Of a stretch of DNA of 64,000 bases, positions 31,594 to 40,205 are shown one piece after another (position 1 is the stretch's first letter; each line of letters opens with the position of its first letter). Origin of the DNA: Gammaproteobacteria bacterium (GTDB lineage: Bacteria > Pseudomonadota > Gammaproteobacteria > Pseudomonadales > Pseudohongiellaceae); the NCBI GenBank assembly GCA_002706685.1, contig PALV01000015.1:124001-188000 (forward strand), written 5' to 3'. The notes beneath the pieces were generated by a model. That model was not told the origin of the DNA, did not search any database, and was given only the letters and a program-made list of their open reading frames with translations. The translations under genes and the position numbers were made by a program.

Positions 31594-33036
31594 ATGACGC
31601 AGGCCGCCACCCTGGCGCAATGGCTGGACTATATCCAGCGCTTACACCCTTCTGAAATCGACATGGGCCTGGATCGGGTGAAGCAGGTCGCGCAGCGACT
31701 GGGCATCACCCGTCCGGCGCCTGTTGTTATCACCGTCACTGGCACCAACGGCAAGGGCAGTCACGTGGCAGCGCTGGAGGCACTGTCGCTGGCCCTGAAC
31801 CTCCGTGTTGGCGCCTATACCTCACCCCATATCCTGAGCTACAACGAGCGTGTGCGACTTGACGGTCAGGACATCTCCGACCAGCCTTTGGTTGATGCTT
31901 TCGAACGCATCGAACAGGCGCGCGGTGATATATCTCTCAGCTATTTTGAGTTTGGCACGCTGGCAGCTCTGATAATTTTTCAGCAGACCCCGCTGGATGT
32001 CGTGGTATTGGAGGTCGGTCTGGGTGGTCGACTCGATGCCGTGAACATCATCGATGCTGACGTCGCCATCATCAGCAGCATCGGCCTTGATCATCAGGAA
32101 TACCTTGGTAACAGCCGAGAGTCAGTGGCACGCGAAAAAGCCGGCATCATGCGCGCCGGCAAGCCGGTCGTGTGTGTTGATGCCAATCCGCCAGCCAATC
32201 TGCTGGAGATAGCCGAATCGCTGGCCAGCCCGCTTTATTTGATTGGCCGGGAATTTAATGCCATCGCCGACGGTCCCGTGTGGCGCTGTGAATTGACGGC
32301 TGCCAGCACGCAGTCCGGCGTGGCGGCCGATTCCCTGACGAGTGCGAGTGGTGACAGCCGCGTAAGCGGGTCCCGTTGGCAACTGAACAATCTGCCCATG
32401 CCACGTCTGCAGACGCGCAATGTTGCTGGTGCTCTGCAGGCCGCGGTGCTGAGCGGCTTGATTACTGACCAGGAACGGCTGAACTCAGTCCTGCCGTCCA
32501 TGTTGCCCTCGCTGCAGCTGGCCGGACGACTGCAGTACCTGACAGTTGCCTGTGATCACGCCGCGGATTCCACACAAAGCAAAAGCAGAACAGTACTGCT
32601 GGATGTGTCCCACAACCCCCAGGCGGTACTGTCGCTGGCAGTAGAGCTGGCGAGGTGGCGCAAACGGGACGGGCAGGCGGGGCAGGGTAGCGAGACACCA
32701 GCGGTCGGGCACAGCCCCCGCATCCGGGTGATTCTGGCTATGATGCAGGACAAAGATCACATTGGATACGTTACGCCTTTAGAAAAGCATGTCGATTTCT
32801 GGTATATTGCGCACGTCGATATGCCGCGCTGCATCGGTGCCGAACAACTCGCCGGGCGGCTGCGCGAAGCGGGTATTGGTGAGACCGCTGATACCGCCAG
32901 CATTCGTGCCTTTACGGATGTCGGCAGTGCACTCGACTCAGCCTGTCGTGAAGCGTCGCCGCATGATCTGCTTGTTGTATGTGGTTCTTTTTTCACCGTA
33001 TCCGATGCGCTGCACTGGTTATCGCCGAAGACCTGA
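31594..33036 (+). CDS. folC: Bifunctional folylpolyglutamate synthase / dihydrofolate synthase
   Basis: Mur-ligase-like enzyme adding glutamate to dihydropteroate and to folates. The 480 residues have the ATP loop VTGTNGKGS and the second motif LEVGLGGRLDAVN. The region around residues 235-260 and 365-385 carries Ser/Gly/Arg-rich insertions and makes the protein longer than E. coli FolC (422). Coupled closely to accD. Confidence 0.95.
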   Translation: MTQAATLAQWLDYIQRLHPSEIDMGLDRVKQVAQRLGITRPAPVVITVTGTNGKGSHVAALEALSLALNLRVGAYTSPHILSYNERVRLDGQDISDQPLVDAFERIEQARGDISLSYFEFGTLAALIIFQQTPLDVVVLEVGLGGRLDAVNIIDADVAIISSIGLDHQEYLGNSRESVAREKAGIMRAGKPVVCVDANPPANLLEIAESLASPLYLIGREFNAIADGPVWRCELTAASTQSGVAADSLTSASGDSRVSGSRWQLNNLPMPRLQTRNVAGALQAAVLSGLITDQERLNSVLPSMLPSLQLAGRLQYLTVACDHAADSTQSKSRTVLLDVSHNPQAVLSLAVELARWRKRDGQAGQGSETPAVGHSPRIRVILAMMQDKDHIGYVTPLEKHVDFWYIAHVDMPRCIGAEQLAGRLREAGIGETADTASIRAFTDVGSALDSACREASPHDLLVVCGSFFTVSDALHWLSPKT

Positions 33037-33101
33037 TCAGCGTCGCCCGGAACACAGAGACAGACAGTGACAGCAACTGTTAAAAAAGAGGCCCTGCCGC
33101 T

Positions 33102-33815
33102 TTGAATCAGAACACCCGTCAACGACTGATTGGCACGCTGGTACTGGGCCTGCTCGCCCTGATATTACTGCCGATGATTTTCGACGGCGAAGGCAGTTAC
33201 CAACCACCACTGCAAACCAATATTCCTGCAGAGCCAGCTCGTCCCGATGTTACCCGGGAGATGCCGACTCGACCGGTGATTACAGCCGATACGGATGCCA
33301 TCCGCATAAGGCCACAGACCGAGCCTGAACAAGAACCCGCCCAAGCAACGGACGAGCCAGCTTCAGTCAGCGAACAGACTGAAGCGGGCACTGACAACGC
33401 AGGCCTCGCGCAGGCTGACTCCGGCTCAACAACGAGCGACACCGCCGAAGCCGAGCCGCAGACTGCTGAAGCCGCTCCAGAAACTGCACAGGCCGCTGCT
33501 GAAACTACACAAGCGACACCGGCCGATCAGCAGGCAGAAGTGACGTCGGCGCTTGATTATCGAGGACTGCCCGAAGCGTGGAGTGTGCGACTGGCATCGT
33601 TTTCCAGCCAGGCTAATGCCAGCAATCTGTTGAACCGCCTGGTGGGAGATGGGCATCGTGCCTACACACGGCAGATCGATTCAAGTCAGGGGCCGTTGAC
33701 AGCTGTGTTTGTCGGGCCACTGGTAGACCGTGCCGCAGCCCAGAGTCTGCTGGAAATGCTGCGCTCCGATTACGAGCTCAATGGGCTGGTGGTGCGCTAC
33801 CAGATTGAGGAGTAA
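33102..33815 (+). CDS. SPOR-domain envelope protein (DedD-like)
   Basis: Cell-division-associated inner-membrane protein that binds denuded peptidoglycan glycans. It uses TTG at 33102 and begins NQNTRQRLIGTLVLGLLALI, giving one helix at about residues 9-27. A long Ala/Glu/Thr/Gln-rich periplasmic linker follows. The SPOR domain is at about 158-237 (WSVRLASFSSQANASNLLNRL). 237 residues. Position between folC and cvpA matches DedD. Confidence 0.88.
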   Translation: MNQNTRQRLIGTLVLGLLALILLPMIFDGEGSYQPPLQTNIPAEPARPDVTREMPTRPVITADTDAIRIRPQTEPEQEPAQATDEPASVSEQTEAGTDNAGLAQADSGSTTSDTAEAEPQTAEAAPETAQAAAETTQATPADQQAEVTSALDYRGLPEAWSVRLASFSSQANASNLLNRLVGDGHRAYTRQIDSSQGPLTAVFVGPLVDRAAAQSLLEMLRSDYELNGLVVRYQIEE

Positions 33816-33818
33816 CAG

Positions 33819-34295
33819 ATGCTGAACTGGGTCGATGTAGCAATCCTGATCGTGGTGAGCATCTCCGCAGTCTTTGGTATCTCGCGCGGATTTGTGCGCG
33901 AAGTACTGTCCGTGCTGGCATGGATCGCCGCCATCGTCGTGGCGCGGCTTTACAGCCCGCATCTGGCACCGTTTTTTACAGTTACTGACAATGAAACCGC
34001 CCGTTACGCGCTGGCCTTTGCCGTGCTGTGTCTGCTTACTCTGATCGTCGGCGGCATCATCAATCATTTCATGGCGCGACTGGTCAGCATGGTGGGTCTG
34101 CAGATGACCGACCGGTTGCTGGGCACTCTGTTTGGGGTGGCGCGCGGTGTGATCATTGTTGCCATTGTTGTCTATTTTGCTGCCAGCTCCTACAGCCTGG
34201 AGCTCTGGTGGCAGGAGTCTGTTGCCATTCCTTACATTGAACGTGTTATCGAATGGGGACAATCCATGCTCGGCAGCGATCCTGCCGCAGTCTGA
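33819..34295 (+). CDS. cvpA: CvpA family membrane protein
   Basis: Small inner-membrane protein once linked to colicin V export; its true role is unsettled, and work in several bacteria ties it to bile-salt or envelope stress resistance. The 158 residues begin MLNWVDVAILIVVSISAVFGISRGFVRE, family-typical, with about four membrane segments. Starts three bases after the SPOR gene stop and precedes purF, the usual arrangement. Confidence 0.92.
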   Translation: MLNWVDVAILIVVSISAVFGISRGFVREVLSVLAWIAAIVVARLYSPHLAPFFTVTDNETARYALAFAVLCLLTLIVGGIINHFMARLVSMVGLQMTDRLLGTLFGVARGVIIVAIVVYFAASSYSLELWWQESVAIPYIERVIEWGQSMLGSDPAAV

Positions 34296-34325
34296 TTTTT
34301 TACGCTGGTTTATGGAGTATTTTGC

Positions 34326-35834
34326 ATGTGTGGTTTAGTTGGCATCGTTGGCAACTCAGATGTGGCCGTTTCACTCTACGATACACTGACGGTGTTGCAG
34401 CATCGCGGTCAGGATGCGGCAGGTATTGCAACCTGCGATAACGGCAAGCTGAATTTGCGCAAAGACAACGGCCTGGTTAAAGATGTCTTTCGAACCCGAC
34501 ATATGCGGCGCCTGACCGGCAAGATGGGTATTGGCCATGTCCGCTATCCCACCGCCGGCAGCTCCAGTCCGGCGCTGGCGCAACCGTTTTATGTAAACTC
34601 TCCCTACGGCCTCTGCCTGGCCCATAACGGCAACCTGACCAACTCCGCCAAACTCTCCGAAGAACTGTATTCCGAAGACCTGCGTCACATCAACACCGAT
34701 TCCGACTCCGAAGTCCTGCTCAACATTTTTGCCCACGAACTGCAGCAGGTTGGCCGCGTTGCGCCGACTGCTGAAGATGTTTTCCAGGCAGTGGAAGGTG
34801 TGCACCGTCGCTGTCGGGGTGGTTACGTCGCGCTGGTCATGATCACCGGTTACGGCATTGTTGGTTTCCGTGACAAAAACGGCATTCGTCCACTGGTGTT
34901 TGGCAAGAAAGAAGTGGCAGGCGGCCAGACCGAATACATGCTTGCCTCAGAGAGCGTCGCGCTGGACTCGCAGGGTTTTGACCTGGTGAGAGACGTGGCA
35001 CCTGGTGAGGCCGTGTACATCGACTCCAAGGGCAATCTGCACACCCGTATCTGCTCCGAGCCAGCGCCTTATGCGCCCTGTATCTTCGAACATGTCTATT
35101 TTGCGCGACCTGACTCCCTGATGGACGGAATCTCGGTTTACAAGGCTCGACTGAGAATGGGTGAGCGCCTCGCCGACAAGGTCAAACGCCTGCGTCCGGA
35201 CCACGACATCGACGTGGTCATTCCGATTCCCGACACCAGCCGCACCTCCGCGCTGGAGCTGGCCAACCATCTGGGCGTGAAATACCGCGAAGGCTTCGTC
35301 AAGAACCGCTATATCGGCCGCACCTTCATCATGCCGGGTCAGAGTGAGCGTCGTAAATCCGTGCGCCAGAAACTCAATGCCATCGAACTCGAATTCCGCG
35401 GCAAGAACGTGCTGCTGGTCGATGACTCCATCGTCCGCGGTACTACCTGCCGCCAGATCATTCAGATGGCCCGTGAAGCCGGTGCCCGTAAAGTCTATTT
35501 TGCCTCTGCAGCACCACCCGTGCGTTACCCCAACGTTTACGGTATCGACATGCCAGCAGCCTCCGAGCTGATCGCTCATGATCGTACCGAACTGCAGGTA
35601 CAGGAATTGATCGGCGCCGACTGGCTGGTCTTCCAGGATCTGCCTGACCTGATCGCTGCTGCCCACGAAGGCAACCCCAAGATCAAGCAGTTTGAATGCG
35701 CAGTCTTCAACGGTGAATACATCACTGGCGACGTCGACGAGCAGTACCTCAAGGCCCTCGAAGCCGCCCGTAATGACGCTGCCAAGAAAGCCCGCGCCAA
35801 CACCAAGGCCGAGCCAGCTAACGAAGAGTCGTGA
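34326..35834 (+). CDS. purF: Amidophosphoribosyltransferase
   Basis: Commits PRPP to purine synthesis by transferring ammonia from glutamine. The 502 residues start MCGLVGIVG, with Cys2 as the glutaminase nucleophile after removal of Met. The phosphoribosyl loop [14 protein letters not shown] is present. In Pseudomonas metZ follows purF; here a DUF418 gene does. Confidence 0.96.
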   Translation: MCGLVGIVGNSDVAVSLYDTLTVLQHRGQDAAGIATCDNGKLNLRKDNGLVKDVFRTRHMRRLTGKMGIGHVRYPTAGSSSPALAQPFYVNSPYGLCLAHNGNLTNSAKLSEELYSEDLRHINTDSDSEVLLNIFAHELQQVGRVAPTAEDVFQAVEGVHRRCRGGYVALVMITGYGIVGFRDKNGIRPLVFGKKEVAGGQTEYMLASESVALDSQGFDLVRDVAPGEAVYIDSKGNLHTRICSEPAPYAPCIFEHVYFARPDSLMDGISVYKARLRMGERLADKVKRLRPDHDIDVVIPIPDTSRTSALELANHLGVKYREGFVKNRYIGRTFIMPGQSERRKSVRQKLNAIELEFRGKNVLLVDDSIVRGTTCRQIIQMAREAGARKVYFASAAPPVRYPNVYGIDMPAASELIAHDRTELQVQELIGADWLVFQDLPDLIAAAHEGNPKIKQFECAVFNGEYITGDVDEQYLKALEAARNDAAKKARANTKAEPANEES

Positions 35835-35890
35835 CAACAGCGCCGTTTGTGCTATAAGACAGAGACTCGAGGAAAAAGGGACTCTAGTCG

Positions 35891-37105
35891 ATGCAACCAA
35901 CGGCGCAACGCATAGACACACTTGATGTCCTGCGGGGCCTGGCGGTTCTGGGTATTCTGGTCATGAATATCCAGTTCTTTGCCATGCCCATGGCTGCCTA
36001 TCTCAATCCCTCCGCTTATGGCTCACTGGATGGCCTCAATGGCATGGTCTGGGGTGTCAGTCATCTGTTGACCGACCAGAAGATGATGGCGCTGTTTTCC
36101 ATGCTGTTCGGCGCCGGCATCGTCCTGTTTTGTGAGCGCGCCGACGCTGCAGGTCGATCAGTAGCCAAATACTATTACCGTAGAAACCTCTGGCTGCTGG
36201 TTTTTGGCCTGCTGCACGGCTATCTGCTGTGGTCTGGCGACATCCTCTTTTTATATGCCGTCTGTGCCTGCCTGCTATACCCCCTGCGTAACAAACCGGT
36301 TCGCACTTTGATCAAGCTGTCCGTGTTTTTCCTGGCGGTCTCGTCCTGTCTGTATCTATTGACGGGACTCGGCCTGCAGTCCATGTCAGGAGAAGAAATC
36401 GCTGCCGAAATCATGCCGCAATGGCGTCCCACAGCAGAACAGATGAGCGAGGAACTGGCTGCCTATCGGGGAGACTGGCTCACTCAGATGAGCGTGCGCG
36501 TCCCCATGACGCAGGAAATGCAGGGGCTGGCCATGCTGATGTGGGGCTTCTGGCGGGCGGGCGGCCTGATGTTGCTGGGCATGGCGCTGTTCAGGACTGA
36601 CATCATAACGGGCAGAGCAGAGCGGGTCGTCTACCTGCGCCTGATGTGGCTGGGGCTGGCCGTCGGCATGCCGCTGGTCATGTTCGGTATTTTCTGGAAC
36701 TTCAACAACAACTGGCAGCTCACGTCCATGTTCATCGGCTCCCAGTTCAATTACTGGGGCAGCGTGCTGGTCAGCCTGATGTGGATGGCCATCATCGTGC
36801 TACTGCTCAAGTCACACAAAATGACCGCTTTGACCAACAGGCTGGCAGCCACCGGCCGGATGGCTTTCACCAACTACATTATGCAGACGCTGATTTGTGG
36901 CTTCATTTTTTACGGCCACGGGCTAGGTTTGATCGGGCAGGTGGAGCGCTGGGGGCAGTTGAGTATTGTGTTTGGTGTCTGGGCGCTGCAGCTGTGGTAC
37001 TCGCCCTTCTGGTTGCGTCATTTCCGGTTCGGTCCGCTGGAGTGGCTCTGGCGCTCGCTCACCTACCGTCAGCTGCAGCCGCTCCGTCGCGCTGCGTCGA
37101 CTTAA
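35891..37105 (+). CDS. DUF418 (YeiB-like) multi-pass membrane protein
   Basis: Function not established. The 404 residues show about ten hydrophobic helices. The start RIDTLDVLRGLAVLGILVMNIQFFAMP is the hallmark of DUF418/YeiB proteins, related to acyltransferase-3-like membrane proteins. The C-terminal DUF418 part includes NYIMQTLICGFIFYGHGLGL and GPLEWLWRSLTY. It sits between purF and the repeat region and has no obvious partner gene. Confidence 0.88.
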   Translation: MQPTAQRIDTLDVLRGLAVLGILVMNIQFFAMPMAAYLNPSAYGSLDGLNGMVWGVSHLLTDQKMMALFSMLFGAGIVLFCERADAAGRSVAKYYYRRNLWLLVFGLLHGYLLWSGDILFLYAVCACLLYPLRNKPVRTLIKLSVFFLAVSSCLYLLTGLGLQSMSGEEIAAEIMPQWRPTAEQMSEELAAYRGDWLTQMSVRVPMTQEMQGLAMLMWGFWRAGGLMLLGMALFRTDIITGRAERVVYLRLMWLGLAVGMPLVMFGIFWNFNNNWQLTSMFIGSQFNYWGSVLVSLMWMAIIVLLLKSHKMTALTNRLAATGRMAFTNYIMQTLICGFIFYGHGLGLIGQVERWGQLSIVFGVWALQLWYSPFWLRHFRFGPLEWLWRSLTYRQLQPLRRAAST

Positions 37106-37125
37106 GAGCACCCGGCGCCGGATCA

Positions 37126-37167
37126 GCGGGAAAGTCCTCCTCAAGTTTTCGTCGCTCCTTTTCCCGC
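37126..37167. repeat. Conserved-loop hairpin, copy P1
   Basis: GCGGGAAA (37126-37133) pairs with TTTCCCGC (37160-37167) around a 26-base loop. The loop, read on the minus strand, starts AGGAGCGACGAAAAC and matches that of copy P2 in 25 of 26 bases, although the stems share no sequence. Confidence 0.75.
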
Positions 37168-37220
37168 TACTCCGACACCTCGATTGAGCCGCTGTGCCGC
37201 TGTGCCGCATCGGGCCGGGA

Positions 37221-37246
37221 GGTGGGTGTCAGATCACGCCCGGATC
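37221..37246. repeat. Half copy of the palindromic element
   Basis: These 26 bases, beginning GGTGGGTGTCAGATCACG, are the exact reverse complement of the right end of the second element (37826-37851). Only the end is present; the rest may have been lost or replaced by the neighbouring full copy. Confidence 0.75.
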
Positions 37247-37264
37247 GGAGAGCGGTCCGGATTG

Positions 37265-37426
37265 CGGGTGTTGATTGTCGCCCGGATCGCATCCTTTCAC
37301 CGGACACCCGGCGGGGGGGAACTCGACTTCGCGACTGCGTCGCTCAGGACTCGGACAGTCCCGCCCGCTGATCGGGTGTCCGGCAAAAGGATAAACGCGC
37401 CCTGATTGGGCGACAATCAACACCCG
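37265..37426. repeat. Palindromic structured element, copy 1
   Basis: 162 bases with perfect 19-base ends (core GGGTGTTGATTGTCGCCC, 37266-37283, against 37408-37425). Inside, in order, the minus-strand reading can form: a short stem ATCCTTT/AAAGGAT, an 11-base stem (CCGGACACCCG, 37301-37311, against CGGGTGTCCGG), and two small hairpins, GCGAC TGC GTCGC (37331-37343) and GGACT CGGAC AGTCC (37347-37361). It is inverted relative to copy 2. Confidence 0.8.
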
Positions 37427-37563
37427 AAATCCTCCCCTCGTGCCACACTTGTAGCTCGACACTTATTCGACCCAACGTCGCTGTACATTCAGTGCGTACG
37501 GGACGGATACGATCAGCTGACGAGTGTTTCCGTTCTGCGGTTTAATCAAGCTGCCGGGGACAG

Positions 37564-37603
37564 GCAGGGGAGCGAGTTGCGAGCAAAACCTGACGAGGTC
37601 TGC
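37564..37603. repeat. Degenerate conserved-loop hairpin, copy P3
   Basis: A divergent version of the P loop (GGGGAGCG, then GCAAAACCTGACGAGG) lies between GCAG (37564-37567) and CTGC (37600-37603). Downstream GCCGGACGCG also follows copy P2, so P3 and P2 belong to a longer direct repeat. Confidence 0.5.
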
Positions 37604-37679
37604 GTCTCTGGTTTCGATGCCGGACGCGCCAAAGTGAGTGTGCAAATCGATTGAGTGGCCGACGTTGGCACAAGGGCAG

Positions 37680-37854
37680 GGAGGTGGGTGTCAGGTCTCG
37701 CCCAATCAGGGCGCGCTTTATCCTTTTGCATGGCGCCCGATCAGCGGGTAGGACTGTTCGAGTCCCGAGCCCGCGTAGCGCGCGAGGTCGAGACCCGCAC
37801 CGCCGGGCGCCAGGTGAAAGGATGCGATCCGGGCGTGATCTGACACCCACCTTC
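37680..37854. repeat. Palindromic structured element, copy 2
   Basis: 175 bases with near-perfect ends (GGTGGGTGTCAGGTCTCGC at 37683-37701 against 37831-37851). It keeps the layout of copy 1: ATCCTTT/AAAGGAT, a stem TGGCGCCCG (37731-37739) with CGGGCGCCA (37804-37812), GCGGGT (37744-37749) with ACCCGC (37793-37798), hairpin GGACT GTTCG AGTCC (37751-37765) and hairpin CGC GTA GCG (37772-37780). Many stem bases differ from copy 1 but remain paired. Confidence 0.8.
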
Positions 37855-37920
37855 CGGACCGCTGTTGAATGAAACGCCGGCCGGATGTGGCACATCAGTC
37901 CAATCGAGGTGTCGGGGATT

Positions 37921-37962
37921 GGGTGGCAAGGAGCGACGAAAACCTGAGGAGGACTGCCACCC
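37921..37962. repeat. Conserved-loop hairpin, copy P2
   Basis: GGGTGGCA (37921-37928) pairs with TGCCACCC (37955-37962) around a 26-base loop starting AGGAGCGACGAAAAC; pairing extends two further bases outward. Inverted relative to P1, same total length of 42 bases. Confidence 0.75.
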
Positions 37963-38000
37963 AAGTTCCGACGCCGGACGCGTTCGAGTTTGAGTGCCGC

Positions 38001-38384
38001 TCAGCCGCCGGCAAGTTTGGCGGATATGCCGCGTTCGGCCAGGAGTTGCTGGATCAGTGTGCGCTGGTCGCCCTGGATTTCGATTGTGCCGCCCTTGACT
38101 GCGCCACCGCAGCCACAGCGCGTTTTCAGGTCTTTAGCCAGCTTCTCCAGATCTGATGCATTCATCGCCAGACCTTCGATAATGGAGACACCCTTGCCCT
38201 TACGGCCTTTGGTTTCGCGGCGGATTCTGACCTTGCCGTCGCCCAGTATCTGTTGGGAGGCGGTTTCGGCACAGCGGCAGTCGTCGAATGGCATCTGGCA
38301 CTCAGGGCAGAGGCGTCCCTTGTCGGTGCTGTAGACCGAGCGCGTGGAGAGGCCAGCAAGTTGTTCCTGCAGCGTCTTCTTCAT
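38001..38384 (-). CDS. yciH: SUI1/YciH family translation-initiation-like protein
   Basis: Bacterial homologue of eIF1, about which little is proven beyond an effect on initiation fidelity in vitro. The 127 residues have an N-terminal CPECQMPFDDCRC, possibly metal-binding, and a C-terminal SUI1 domain (VRIRRETKGRKGKGVSIIEG, LAKDLKTRCGCGGAVKGG, IEIQGDQ). Last gene of the minus-strand Bat operon, ten bases after batD. Confidence 0.92.
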   Translation of the reverse strand: MKKTLQEQLAGLSTRSVYSTDKGRLCPECQMPFDDCRCAETASQQILGDGKVRIRRETKGRKGKGVSIIEGLAMNASDLEKLAKDLKTRCGCGGAVKGGTIEIQGDQRTLIQQLLAERGISAKLAGG

Positions 38385-38393
38385 GGCAGCTTG

Positions 38394-40166
38394 TCAGTTG
38401 CGGTAGAGCGGGGGCAAAGCGTAGGGTGCGGCCTGGCGCTCCGCGCGGCGTTGCTGTGCATGCTGGTCACGGTAACGTGTCAGCAGATCCTGCAGTTGCT
38501 GTCGCTGTTCGCTGGTATAGGCGTCTTTGCCACTGTTGCCGCTGTACAGGGATGCCTGCAGCTGCGTAAAGGCATCACGAATGTCAGCACTGTTTAGCCG
38601 TGCCGCCAGGTCGTCCAGGTTGTAGAGGCCGGCATCCATAAAGTACTGACGGCCCCAGGCAATCAGCTGCAGGCGGATCTGCTGCGCATCGGCATTTTTC
38701 AACCGGCTGCTCAGCTCAGTGAAGGCCTGCTTTTCCTGACCGTCTTCGATATCGCTGGCGTAGGCTTCAGTCTTGTGAATGACAGGTACTTCTGTCTGCT
38801 CATTGCGCTGCTGCTGACGTCGCCACAGCCACCACATCATGCCCAGTACCACAACAATCACCAGAGCCATCAGATTCAGTATCCAGGCCGGCGTCTGAAC
38901 TTCGCTGATCAGTTCATCCTGCAGCGAGTCGAGAGAGGCCAGGGTCAGATCGCTGCCTTCCTGGCCGGCTTCAACGGCCTCTTCTGTAACACCGCCCACG
39001 GGCGCGATGCGGATAAACGACGACGGTATGACGGCCTCGCGCTGTTCATCTTCGTCTGTATCCCACCAGGGCAGATTGATTTCCGGAATGACCACTGAAC
39101 CGGCCTCGGTTGCTACCAGCTCGTAGCTCTCTACCCGAGTACCAACAACATTGCCGTCGATAACCGTGCGCTCGATGTCAGCCGGTTCCGGGTAGACATT
39201 CATGCCTTCGATTTCGTTTTGCGACAGTGGCGGCAGGGCGGCACCATCGAGGCCACTGGCGACCACGGTGATGGTACGCCGAACTGAATCACCGGGCTGC
39301 ATGGTGGTGATGTCGCGACTCCAGTTTTCGGTAATCTGTATGTTCTGGGCGGGCAGCCAGGTGTTCTCCGGGAAGCCGGCAGGCCTTTCTTTCACTTCCA
39401 CCGTGTAGCCATCGGCGAAGGCGGTGATCGGGCGCATATTGGGGTTGCGGAACACAAAGTTACTGGAGCCGTCGGTCAGCTCGCCGCGGAAGACAATATC
39501 GGGGATTTCCAGTTCGCCACTGCGCTGTGGGAAGATCACATAGTTGATTTCGTAAACGCCGTAACGCGTGCCATCGATCAGCCGCTCATATTGATGGGGT
39601 GGACCCAGCGTCTGGACCACAGCACCCTCCGGAGCGACTTCCGTAAAGTTGGGATTGCGGATGCCGGCAATCGTGTAATACAGGCGGATTGTGTAGAGCA
39701 ACTGCTCCTGAACATAAATGGAGTCTTTACTTAGCACTGTCTCCATAAACACATCCTGGCCGTTGCCAGGGCCGGTGCCGGTTGGCTCGGTTACAGTGAT
39801 TGTGTAGGAAGGGGTCTGTTCGCCCGCGACAGCGATAGGGGGTATTTCCTGCTCACCCAGGTTGCGGGGAAACAGTACCAGTCGGTAGTCAGTCCAGGAT
39901 TCGATGCGGTTATTGACCGAGCGCAGATGGCTGGCAGAGCGCGTGGATACGACTTCAAAGGAATCGCGCAGTGGCTCCAGGTCAATCTGCACGCCGCCTT
40001 GCTGGCCATGCACGCGAACGGTCAAGGTGACGGTTTCGCCGCGCACGAGCTCGGTGCGGTCAAGCTGGGTTTCTACCCGCGCCTGTTGCCCCAGTGCAGT
40101 GGCACTGAACAGCAGAACCGTCATCAGGACGGTCAGTAGGCTTGTCAGGCTAAGCAGACGTTTCAT
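38394..40166 (-). CDS. batD: BatD family protein
   Basis: Membrane-anchored periplasmic protein of the Bat (aerotolerance-type) cluster; biochemical role unknown. The 590 residues have a signal peptide (about 1-26), repeated beta-sandwich BatD domains (ETQLDRTELVRGETVTLTVRV; VYPEPADIERTVIDG), one C-terminal transmembrane helix (about 433-452, followed by WRRQQQRNEQ) and a cytoplasmic tail. Follows the VWA-TPR gene after 39 bases. Confidence 0.88.
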   Translation of the reverse strand: MKRLLSLTSLLTVLMTVLLFSATALGQQARVETQLDRTELVRGETVTLTVRVHGQQGGVQIDLEPLRDSFEVVSTRSASHLRSVNNRIESWTDYRLVLFPRNLGEQEIPPIAVAGEQTPSYTITVTEPTGTGPGNGQDVFMETVLSKDSIYVQEQLLYTIRLYYTIAGIRNPNFTEVAPEGAVVQTLGPPHQYERLIDGTRYGVYEINYVIFPQRSGELEIPDIVFRGELTDGSSNFVFRNPNMRPITAFADGYTVEVKERPAGFPENTWLPAQNIQITENWSRDITTMQPGDSVRRTITVVASGLDGAALPPLSQNEIEGMNVYPEPADIERTVIDGNVVGTRVESYELVATEAGSVVIPEINLPWWDTDEDEQREAVIPSSFIRIAPVGGVTEEAVEAGQEGSDLTLASLDSLQDELISEVQTPAWILNLMALVIVVVLGMMWWLWRRQQQRNEQTEVPVIHKTEAYASDIEDGQEKQAFTELSSRLKNADAQQIRLQLIAWGRQYFMDAGLYNLDDLAARLNSADIRDAFTQLQASLYSGNSGKDAYTSEQRQQLQDLLTRYRDQHAQQRRAERQAAPYALPPLYRN

Positions 40167-40205
40167 AGTTCACCGTGTCATGTGTATCGTATTGTTGCAG
40201 GCGTC

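Larger units (their letters stand above)
37106..38000. repeat. Gene-free region of nested inverted repeats
   Basis: These 895 bases contain no credible gene; the few short open frames are made of repeat sequence. The outer limits are an inverted repeat of about 70 bases, 37126-37195 against 37893-37962, with CCGACACCTCGATTG (37172-37186) matched exactly by its complement at 37901-37915. Inside are two full palindromic elements in opposite orientation, a half copy and a degenerate hairpin copy, described separately. A direct repeat links 37564-37660 with about 37922-38010 (shared core GCCGGACGCG). Confidence 0.8.

Noticed and set aside
37751..37765. tRNA T-arm-like sequence GGACT GTTCG AGTCC
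   Set aside because: The loop has five bases, not seven, and no acceptor, D or anticodon arm can be built around it; it is one hairpin of the palindromic element.
37265..37854. Integron attC sites or a CRISPR array
   Set aside because: The ends do not fit the attC core sequences (RYYYAAC and GTTRRRY) in proper order, and there is no regular repeat-spacer pattern or cas gene.
36646..38156. Several 60-240 codon frames over the end of the DUF418 gene and the repeat region
   Set aside because: They run through palindromic repeats, appear on both strands in mirrored form and match no family I know.
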